Assembly (NCBI GenBank): GCA_027038335.1
Contig: JALVWI010000116.1
Span: forward strand, 6,120-12,291
DNA: 6,172 bases
DNA from: Campylobacterales bacterium
Lineage (GTDB): Bacteria > Campylobacterota > Campylobacteria > Campylobacterales > JALSKU01
Reading direction: 5' to 3'
The notes under the pieces are model-generated. The model made no database searches, was not told where the DNA came from, and saw only the letters and a program-made list of their open reading frames with translations. The translations under genes and the position numbers were made by a program. Positions 1 to 5,169 of this stretch are shown here, piece by piece (position 1 is the stretch's first letter; every line of letters starts with the position of its first letter).

Positions 1-880
1 TATAATTTTCTTTATTCTTGTAAACTTCTAAGTTTATTAAATGCAAATCATATATATTTTTCTGCATTTTTTTCCATCTATCTTCATATTTGCTAGAGAT
101 TTCAAGATTGTGGTTTTTTCTGACATTAAACTCACATCTATTTAGTGATAAAAATAACTCACAAGAGTATCTAAAGTATTTTTCACTATCAGTTCTAAGC
201 TCCAATTTTCCACCTTTTTTTAATACTTTCAATGCTACTTCTAAAAAATCTTTACTTATAACTCTTCTGTGAGGCTTTTTATCCCATGGAACAGGAAAGT
301 GAACATATATCTTATCAATACTGTTTAAATCCAAAACTTCAAGCACTATTCTCGCATCATAATCCAAAACCATAATATTTTCAATATTTTGCAACCGACA
401 CTGTTTTAAAACTTGTTCAATAGATGGCTTATGTATCTCTATGCCCAAAAAAATCTTTTGCGGATTTTGTTTGGCAAGATGAAGCAAATGCCTACCGCTA
501 CCAAATCCTATCTCTATCTCAACACTGCTATTTGATCTAAATCCTATAAAATCCCTAATATCCTTTAAAAATTTAGTTTTTGTTTTTAAATGATTTTTTT
601 TGGAATATATATTGGAAGAAAGTATGCTCAAATCATTAGCTCTGATAAAAGCTTGTATAGCATCTTGTAAATCTTTTACATTTGTAGGTCTTGTCAATTT
701 ATCTGCTTTTATCAAAAACTTATCATCTTTTTCAATTAAACATAAAAAAAAATTTTCATTTTTATATTTAGTTGATATTAGAGTATCATATTTTGATACG
801 GCTCTAAATTCGAAATTAAAACCATCAAAACGATAAGGAAATTTGAGCAGAGTACTCTTTTTTATATATGCATTTGGCAT
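1..880 (-). CDS. trmB: tRNA (guanine-N7-)-methyltransferase TrmB, long Campylobacterota-type form, 3' end cut off by the window
   Basis: TrmB methylates N7 of G46 in the variable loop of many tRNAs, using SAM, in the cytoplasm. I translated 293 codons without a stop from the ATG at 878-880; the C-terminus lies outside the window. The SAM-binding motif EIGFGSGR is at residues 123-130, followed by GIEIHKPS (146-153), the family signature region FPVPWDKKPHRR (195-206), LRTD (228-231) and SKYEDRW (263-269). About 115 residues precede the methyltransferase core, whereas E. coli TrmB has 239 residues in total; the long form agrees with my memory of a roughly 390-residue C. jejuni homologue. The start is fixed by a TAATG junction with the upstream lipoprotein gene, which suggests translational coupling; the nearest SD-like AGGA lies rather far away (12 nt). 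Oddity: the position matching E. coli catalytic Asp144 (FPDPW) is Val197, and Thr217 corresponds to Ser263. Family assignment is secure; activity is inferred. Confidence 0.93.
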   Translation of the reverse strand, partial: MPNAYIKKSTLLKFPYRFDGFNFEFRAVSKYDTLISTKYKNENFFLCLIEKDDKFLIKADKLTRPTNVKDLQDAIQAFIRANDLSILSSNIYSKKNHLKTKTKFLKDIRDFIGFRSNSSVEIEIGFGSGRHLLHLAKQNPQKIFLGIEIHKPSIEQVLKQCRLQNIENIMVLDYDARIVLEVLDLNSIDKIYVHFPVPWDKKPHRRVISKDFLEVALKVLKKGGKLELRTDSEKYFRYSCELFLSLNRCEFNVRKNHNLEISSKYEDRWKKMQKNIYDLHLINLEVYKNKENY

Positions 881-2139
881 TACTCGGCATTTTCCTGTTT
901 CGGTACATCTATATTTATTTCTTCTGTAGGTTTTGACTCGATACCGTATTTGTCAACTGCTATAACTGAGTAGGCATAACTTTTTCCCGGTGTTATATCT
1001 TTATCTATATAAGTGTTTCCATATATATTTATATATTTTATTTTTTTTCTTGAAAAATTTTCATTATATGTTTTAACTACAGTATATTTTATTGCTCTAT
1101 TGTCACCTTTTTTCCATGTAATTTTTACAAAATTACCGTCCATTGTAACATTAGTCAAAACTGGACTTGCAAGTTTAGCAAGTGTTGTTCCCATTACAGG
1201 ATTTTCCTGTTTTAAAGATTCAAGTCCTTCATTATCTACAGCTGTTACTTTATAATATCTTGCAACCCCGTCTTTTCCTATCATATCAACAAATTTATTA
1301 TCAGCTGTTTTTGCTAGATATGTATAAAAAAGATATGGTGTTACCGCTCTATATACATTATAATAAACTACATCTTTGCTTGGACTTTTTTGCCATGAAA
1401 TCACTATCCTTTTAGGTAAATTTCTACTAGCTTTTACACCTGCAACGATAGGAGGTAAAGGTTTTGTATTTCCCTCCACTATATCGCTTGGAGTTGAAAT
1501 GATATCATCGTAAGTTTTAACTTTTACTCTATATCTATAACTTTTATTGTCTTGTAAACCTTTGTCTATATATTCTGCATTAAGTCTTCCGTCTATAGTT
1601 GCAATATTATTCCATTTTAGATTGGTCAAATCATTTCTTTGTATGATATAAGCTGCAACTCTTGGATTTGGATGCGGTCTCCATATAAGCTTTATCCTAT
1701 GAGGCAATCCCGAAATCGCTTTTATAAAAGGTACCGAAGCAAGTAAAGGCATAGTCTTAGCCTCAACAACATTACTCGGTTCAGATTCTCGATTTCCTTT
1801 TGTAAAAGTTGCCATCCTATAATAATAAACAGTACCCGGAATCAGTTTTGTGTCAACATAATGAGATACATATCTATCATCAATAGTAGCAATCAAGTGC
1901 AACTTACCATCTTTTTTTAACGGATCAGACCTATATATGCGGTATCCGCTAATATTGTCAGTATATATCGGTCTCCATTCAAAAGCAACTTCTGTCATAT
2001 CGGTCAATATCTTAATATCTCTAACTAAAGGCATATTTGGATCTATAGTCCTCTTAGGAGGTGTAGGTACTATATTTTGACATCCGCTAAAAATAAGTGT
2101 TAAAACTATGGATGATATTATCACTATCAATTTTTTCAT
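880..2139 (-). CDS. flpA: FlpA-like lipoprotein with four fibronectin type III repeats
   Basis: This is a predicted surface or periplasm-facing lipoprotein of 419 residues. Residues 1-20 form a lipoprotein signal peptide (Lys-Lys, hydrophobic core, then FSGC) with Cys20 as the expected lipidation site. The rest divides into four FN3-like units at about 38-131, 132-228, 229-322 and 323-412. Each starts with a Trp on the B strand (FEWRP, LIWRP, ISWQK, ITWKK) and ends with a Tyr-rich strand such as YYYRMA, YRYRVKV, YYKVTAVD or YAYSVIAVD. Unit 2 contains WRPHPNPRV (153-161), close to the fibronectin-binding motif that I recall for C. jejuni FlpA (WRPHPDFRV). Gene order also matches Cj1279c. A GGAG at 2147-2150 lies 7 nt before the ATG, inside the end of the upstream pseudouridine synthase gene, so the start is well supported. 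In C. jejuni the protein is an adhesin; outside pathogens the role may be structural or in cell-surface attachment, and binding of host fibronectin is not shown here. Confidence 0.88.
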   Translation of the reverse strand: MKKLIVIISSIVLTLIFSGCQNIVPTPPKRTIDPNMPLVRDIKILTDMTEVAFEWRPIYTDNISGYRIYRSDPLKKDGKLHLIATIDDRYVSHYVDTKLIPGTVYYYRMATFTKGNRESEPSNVVEAKTMPLLASVPFIKAISGLPHRIKLIWRPHPNPRVAAYIIQRNDLTNLKWNNIATIDGRLNAEYIDKGLQDNKSYRYRVKVKTYDDIISTPSDIVEGNTKPLPPIVAGVKASRNLPKRIVISWQKSPSKDVVYYNVYRAVTPYLFYTYLAKTADNKFVDMIGKDGVARYYKVTAVDNEGLESLKQENPVMGTTLAKLASPVLTNVTMDGNFVKITWKKGDNRAIKYTVVKTYNENFSRKKIKYINIYGNTYIDKDITPGKSYAYSVIAVDKYGIESKPTEEINIDVPKQENAE

Positions 2140-3040
2140 ATACTCTCTCCATTGTAAAATTTTTTTCTAAAATATCTTTAAAATCTTTTAGTAAAGGTGC
2201 TTTTACATATATCTTCTTCTTTGTTTTTGGATGAACTAGATAAAGTATATATGCATGCAACATTACTCTTTTTATTTTACCTTCTTTGCTCTTAAAACCG
2301 TATAAATTATCACCTATAATATGGCGAGAAAGAGTATTTAAATGTACTCTTATTTGGTGCGTTCTTCCGGTAAATAATTTTGCAGAAATTAGTTCTAATT
2401 TTTCATTATTGGAAGTTACAAGTTTTAAAAAAGCACTTTTTGCAGCTCTTCCTTTGTCATCAGATGCCATTTTAAGTCTATTTTTTCTATTTCTTGCTAT
2501 ACTTTTTTCTACTATTATATTGTCTTTTAAAGGAGTATCTATGATAGCAAGATAGTATCTTCCCATACTTTTATCTTCTAACTGTTTTGAAAGTGCTAAA
2601 TGAGACTCATTATTTTTTGCTATTACCAAAGCTCCACTTGTTTGCTTATCAATCCTATGTACTATGCCGTGCCTCTCCTCTCCGCTTATGGTTGAGAGTG
2701 ATATATTTTCCTGCTTCAACCAGTCAACTAATGTAGCCTCTTTTACGCTAGGGGCAGGATGTACTGTCAAAAAAGGAGGCTTATTTATGATAAGGATATC
2801 TTCATCTTCATATAGTTTTTCTACATCAAAATCTATTTTATACTTTTTTTCATAAATCGGTTTCTTGATATCGTACTCAATTTTTTCTCCGCCGTTTAAT
2901 TTGTATCCACACTTTTTGATAACTTTTCCATTTACTTTAACATTTCCCTCTTTAATAAAATGTTCAATCTGATTTCTAGTGCTTTTTAAATGCTTCTGCA
3001 AAACTTTATCAACTCTTCCGCTTTGTGATATAAACTCCAA
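2087..3040 (-). CDS. RluA/RluD-family RNA pseudouridine synthase with S4 domain
   Basis: The enzyme isomerises uridine to pseudouridine in RNA, most likely large-subunit rRNA by analogy with RluD/RluC. An N-terminal S4 RNA-binding domain occupies about residues 1-60 (DKVLQKHL, then VKVNGKVIKKCGYKLNGGE). The catalytic domain follows, with INKPPFLTVHPA (85-96), the active-site loop HRIDKQTSG (128-136; nucleophile Asp131), and GRTHQIRVHL (225-234). Length, 317 residues, is normal for the family. The start is a TTG at 3038-3040: there is an AGAGGA Shine-Dalgarno 4 nt upstream, an in-frame stop eight codons upstream and no ATG nearby, and the S4 domain begins at once. The last 18 codons overlap the start of the lipoprotein gene by 53 bp and follow the normal family end (VKAPLLKDF), so this tail is probably dispensable. 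It heads the leftward operon. Several paralogues exist in this lineage, so the exact rRNA site and symbol cannot be assigned. Confidence 0.92.
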   Translation of the reverse strand: MEFISQSGRVDKVLQKHLKSTRNQIEHFIKEGNVKVNGKVIKKCGYKLNGGEKIEYDIKKPIYEKKYKIDFDVEKLYEDEDILIINKPPFLTVHPAPSVKEATLVDWLKQENISLSTISGEERHGIVHRIDKQTSGALVIAKNNESHLALSKQLEDKSMGRYYLAIIDTPLKDNIIVEKSIARNRKNRLKMASDDKGRAAKSAFLKLVTSNNEKLELISAKLFTGRTHQIRVHLNTLSRHIIGDNLYGFKSKEGKIKRVMLHAYILYLVHPKTKKKIYVKAPLLKDFKDILEKNFTMERVYEKIDSDNIIHSFNTYF

Positions 3041-3044
3041 TTTA

Positions 3045-3050
3045 TCCTCT
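3045..3050 (-). promoter_or_regulatory. Shine-Dalgarno fixing the TTG start of the pseudouridine synthase
   Basis: On the minus strand AGAGGA is followed by TAAA and then TTG at 3040-3038. With an upstream in-frame stop and no in-frame ATG before about residue 159, this site decides the start. Confidence 0.75.
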
Positions 3051-3056
3051 TTTATG

Positions 3057-3066
3057 TATAATTATA
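3057..3066. promoter_or_regulatory. Divergent promoter core: palindromic TATAATTATA serving as -10 in both directions
   Basis: The 50-bp gap between the divergent pseudouridine synthase and rodA genes holds a perfect 10-bp palindrome. On the plus strand its first six bases are TATAAT (3057-3062), placing a transcription start near 3069 and a leader of about 22 nt before rodA. On the minus strand TATAAT occupies 3066-3061, giving a leader of about 14 nt before the synthase gene. I see no good -35 hexamer on either side, in keeping with sigma-70 promoters of Campylobacterota, which depend mainly on the -10 and AT-rich upstream DNA. Prediction from sequence only. Confidence 0.6.
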
Positions 3067-3080
3067 AAATTACTTGTTTT

Positions 3081-3084
3081 AAGG
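3081..3084 (+). promoter_or_regulatory. Shine-Dalgarno (AAGG) fixing the TTG start of rodA
   Basis: AAGG lies 6 nt before the TTG at 3091-3093. The upstream in-frame codons contain no ATG or GTG with a better site, and the first internal Met falls after the first three membrane segments (residue 118), so TTG is the only sensible start. Confidence 0.7.
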
Positions 3085-3090
3085 CTTATC

Positions 3091-4194
3091 TTGCTTCAAA
3101 TAGACAGACGAATTTTAACACATTTTGACTTTGTTATACCTATTTTGGTTATACCTATTATTATTTTATCATTTTATTTAGTAAAGGAAGCAAGTCAAGC
3201 ACTTGCATACAAACAACTTGTATATTTTAGTATTGGAATTATTACTTTTTTTGTTGCCTTTATCATACCTATTAGAAAATTTGATTGGATTATCCCTTTT
3301 TTATATTGGATAAGTATAATTTTACTTATTAGTGTTGATTTTTTTGGTGTTGTAAAATTGGGAGCTAGAAGATGGCTTGAGATACCTTTTGTAAATTTCA
3401 CTATTCAACCCTCAGAACTCCTTAAACCGGCATTTTTACTGATGTTAGCATATCTAGTCAAATCCAAACCACCACCACCTGAAGGATATGGATGGAAAGA
3501 TTTTTTAAGACTTAGTTTTTATATACTTTTTCCTTTTATTCTTATTTTAAAAGAACCTGATCTCGGCACTGCACTTATACTTTTACTTATCGGTTATGCA
3601 ACACTTTTTATCGTAGGAGTAAATAAAAAAATATGGATTATATTATCCATTCTTTTTGTTATATGTACACCTATTTTATACAATCACTTACATGGTTATC
3701 AAAAAAAGAGGATTACTGATTTTTTGAGTGATAAAAAAAGCTATCATGTAAGACAATCCATCATAGCCATAGGCTCAGGCGGACTTAAGGGAAAAAGTAA
3801 AGAAAAAGCTACTCAAACACACTTAAAATTTTTACCTGTTTCTACGAGTGACTTTATATTTGCATATTTTGTAGAGAGATTTGGTTTTGTCGGGGCTGTT
3901 GGACTTATACTTTTATATATGTCATTGATCTTACATTTAATGACACTAAACTTTAAAATAGAAAAAGATTATTTTTTAAAAGCTATGACAAGCTCTATTA
4001 GTTTTATGATATTTATCTATATGAGTGTAAATATAGCTATGACAGTCGGTCTTGCACCGGTTGTCGGTGTTCCACTGCCGTTTTTCAGCTATGGAGGAAG
4101 TAGTTTTATAACTTTTATGATTATTTTTGGAATTTTGGAAAATCTACTATCTTTTAGATACGACACAATGTACAATAAAATAAAATACAAATAA
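3091..4194 (+). CDS. rodA: RodA/MrdB, SEDS-family peptidoglycan glycosyltransferase of cell elongation
   Basis: RodA polymerises lipid II into glycan strands in the inner membrane, paired with the transpeptidase PBP2, in the elongation complex. The 367-residue product is strongly hydrophobic, with about ten membrane segments (starting near residue 14 and ending near 352). SEDS signatures appear in order: GARRW (91-95), QPSELLKP (106-113), EPDLGTALI (155-163), RQSIIAIGSGGLKGK (221-235), LPVSTSDFIFAYF (248-260) and GVPLPFFSYGGSS (326-338). Asp254 in the SDFIF segment corresponds to the conserved catalytic Asp of the family TDFIF motif. Compared with the usual FLPExxTDFIFAxxxEE, this protein has Val for the first Glu and ER for EE. 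RodA rather than FtsW is chosen from the length, the GARRW form and the location next to the trmB-flpA block, where C. jejuni has mrdB. The start is TTG with an AAGG site. It is divergent from the synthase operon. Confidence 0.93.
   Translation: MLQIDRRILTHFDFVIPILVIPIIILSFYLVKEASQALAYKQLVYFSIGIITFFVAFIIPIRKFDWIIPFLYWISIILLISVDFFGVVKLGARRWLEIPFVNFTIQPSELLKPAFLLMLAYLVKSKPPPPEGYGWKDFLRLSFYILFPFILILKEPDLGTALILLLIGYATLFIVGVNKKIWIILSILFVICTPILYNHLHGYQKKRITDFLSDKKSYHVRQSIIAIGSGGLKGKSKEKATQTHLKFLPVSTSDFIFAYFVERFGFVGAVGLILLYMSLILHLMTLNFKIEKDYFLKAMTSSISFMIFIYMSVNIAMTVGLAPVVGVPLPFFSYGGSSFITFMIIFGILENLLSFRYDTMYNKIKYK
3133..3162 (+). repeat. 15-bp imperfect tandem duplication in rodA
   Basis: Two adjacent 15-nt units share GTTATACCTATT (3133-3144 and 3148-3159). 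They encode VIPIL followed by VIPII in the first membrane segment of RodA, so the reading frame is kept. It may be a recent five-codon duplication or simply biased hydrophobic codons. Confidence 0.5.
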
Positions 4195-4230
4195 AGAGCT
4201 TGCATAAACTATTTTTAAGAATTCTTTCGA

Positions 4231-4236
4231 TACAAT
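4231..4236 (+). promoter_or_regulatory. Likely -10 element (TACAAT) of the tRNA gene
   Basis: TACAAT sits 18 bp before the mature tRNA, in the 60-bp gap after rodA, which would give a short 5' leader of about 11-12 nt for RNase P to remove. No convincing -35 is seen at 17 bp. The same promoter could drive the methyltransferase and helicase genes downstream, since no terminator is visible after the tRNA. Confidence 0.5.
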
Positions 4237-4254
4237 TTCAACTCTTGAAATGGA

Positions 4255-4331
4255 GGGTTCATAGCTCAGTTGGTTAGAGCTCTCGGCTCATAACCGAGCG
4301 GTCCTAGGTTCGAGTCCTAGTGAACCCACCA
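4255..4331 (+). tRNA. tRNA with CAU anticodon: elongator tRNA-Met or lysidine-type tRNA-Ile2
   Basis: A complete 77-nt cloverleaf can be drawn: acceptor GGGTTCA (4255-4261) with TGAACCC (4321-4327), D stem GCTC/GAGC, anticodon stem CTCGG/CCGAG around loop CTCATAA (4287-4293) with anticodon CAT at 4289-4291, five-base variable loop, T stem CTAGG/CCTAG with loop TTCGAGT, discriminator A, and an encoded CCA. It is not the initiator: it has a G1-C72 pair and lacks the three consecutive G-C pairs at the anticodon stem base. A CAU anticodon can belong to elongator Met or to tRNA-Ile2, in which TilS converts C34 to lysidine to read AUA. The loop CTCATAA and the T arm resemble B. subtilis tRNA-Ile2 as I recall it, but also fit E. 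coli elongator Met at the loop. Position 44-48 carries a G at or near 46, a normal TrmB target. Confidence 0.96.
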
Positions 4332-4354
4332 CTCCTTCTCTGCTCACAAAGGAG
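4332..4354 (+). promoter_or_regulatory. Shine-Dalgarno of the methyltransferase gene, possibly masked in a hairpin next to the tRNA 3' end
   Basis: AAAGGAG at 4348-4354 lies 5 nt before the TTG start at 4360 and decides that start. CTCCTT at 4332-4337, directly after the tRNA CCA, is exactly complementary to AAGGAG at 4349-4354, giving a 6-bp stem with an 11-nt loop. If transcribed together, the stem would hide the ribosome site, and tRNA 3' processing could affect it. The strong SD is clear; the hairpin is a prediction. Confidence 0.6.
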
Positions 4355-4359
4355 CTATC

Positions 4360-5169
4360 TTGAGTATTGATAAAATCAACTTTAACAAACTTTATAAAAA
4401 ACAAAAACAAAACTCCACCTTTAAACCAAAAAGTGTACATGAATGGAATAAAAAAGCTCCAAGTATTTCCAAAAGAATCCACAAAAGTATTTATAATGAA
4501 GAGTTGCTAAAATTGATCGATTTTAATGGATGTGAAACTTTCTTAGATGTAGGGTGCGGAGTTGGAAATATATCTTTATTGATTGCAGATAAATTTAAAA
4601 AAGTATATGCACTTGATTTTTCAGAAGTTATGCTTGAAACAGTTGCAAAAGAAGCAAAAAAAAGAAATATTGACAATATACAAACTATTCATCTTTCATG
4701 GGAGGATGAATGGAAAAATGTACCTAAAGCAGATATAATCCTAGCTTCAAGATCAATGGAAGTAAGCGATATGAAAGATGCTCTTAAAAAGCTTAATGAA
4801 AAAGCAAATAAAAGAGTATATCTTACCTATAAAGTAGGTGGAAGTTTTATCAGTGATGATATATTAAATTTTATAGGCAAACAAATCAACAAAAAACCTG
4901 ATTTTATATATACTGTAAATATTCTTTATCAAATGGGGATCATGCCTACTATAAATTATATAAAAAGTGAAGGAAGAAAAAAACAGTACGATAATGAAGA
5001 TAGTTTTATTAAAAGCATTATTTGGAGCCTAGGAGAATTATCTCAAAAACAACTATTACTTTTAAAAAAATATTATCACTCAAAACTTAAAAATAAAGAA
5101 AAAGAAGATAGTGATTTTGTTTGTTGGGCAGTAATTCATTGGGACAAGAAGAGTGCTCCTTGCCTTTAA
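4360..5169 (+). CDS. Class I SAM-dependent methyltransferase of unknown substrate
   Basis: I recognise the fold but not the specific family member. The 269-residue, Lys-rich, soluble protein has a short N-terminal segment with HEWNKKAPSISKRI (27-40), a common lead-in of Methyltransf_11/25-like enzymes. SAM motif I is FLDVGCGVGN (61-70), the acidic ribose-binding residue is Asp86 in ALDFSEVM (84-91), and the motif IV region is ADIILASRSMEV (124-135). The second half (about 160-269) is less typical and should carry substrate specificity; it contains several Tyr/Trp residues and ends with CWAVIHWDKK. The start is TTG at 4360-4362 with the strong AAAGGAG site; there is no nearby alternative. The gene begins 28 nt after a tRNA and its last 10 bp overlap the helicase gene. 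Placement beside a tRNA and two RNA-modifying enzymes hints at an RNA substrate, but a small molecule or protein is equally possible. Confidence 0.85.
   Translation: MSIDKINFNKLYKKQKQNSTFKPKSVHEWNKKAPSISKRIHKSIYNEELLKLIDFNGCETFLDVGCGVGNISLLIADKFKKVYALDFSEVMLETVAKEAKKRNIDNIQTIHLSWEDEWKNVPKADIILASRSMEVSDMKDALKKLNEKANKRVYLTYKVGGSFISDDILNFIGKQINKKPDFIYTVNILYQMGIMPTINYIKSEGRKKQYDNEDSFIKSIIWSLGELSQKQLLLLKKYYHSKLKNKEKEDSDFVCWAVIHWDKKSAPCL
5146..5153 (+). promoter_or_regulatory. Weak purine-rich Shine-Dalgarno for the helicase TTG start
   Basis: AAGAAGAG lies 6 nt before the TTG at 5160, inside the end of the methyltransferase gene. Another in-frame TTG at 5139 has no comparable site. The helicase Q-motif begins only five codons after 5160, so the start must be close to here. 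Confidence 0.45.

Noticed and set aside
744..752. Run of nine A (T9 in the trmB coding sense), plus A/T8 runs near 594-601 and 5393-5400, as phase-variation tracts
   Set aside because: Short A/T runs are expected at this base composition, and the genes are housekeeping; phase variation in this group typically uses longer G/C tracts.
600..836. Plus-strand 78-codon reading frame opposite trmB
   Set aside because: It is antisense to the well-supported trmB frame and has no SD or recognisable domain.
1013..1415. Two overlapping plus-strand frames (80 and 77 codons) opposite the FN3 lipoprotein
   Set aside because: They are hydrophobic shadows of AT-rich coding DNA on the other strand; no ribosome site or domain.
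2286..2855. Plus-strand frames of 89 and 63 codons opposite the pseudouridine synthase
   Set aside because: They are antisense to conserved catalytic motifs and lack their own signals.
4217..4226. AAGAATTCTT palindrome between rodA and the tRNA as operator or terminator
   Set aside because: It has no loop or following T run for a terminator, and a 10-bp AT-rich palindrome is likely by chance.
4195..4359. tRNA-associated integration site (att) or mobile island
   Set aside because: No integrase, no repeated tRNA 3' end and no composition shift follow; the flanking genes are ordinary chromosomal ones.
4288..4482. Minus-strand 64-codon reading frame ending in SLGLEPRTARL, crossing the tRNA
   Set aside because: It runs antisense through the tRNA and the start of the methyltransferase. 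Peptides of this kind come from translating tRNA genes backwards and are a common annotation artefact.
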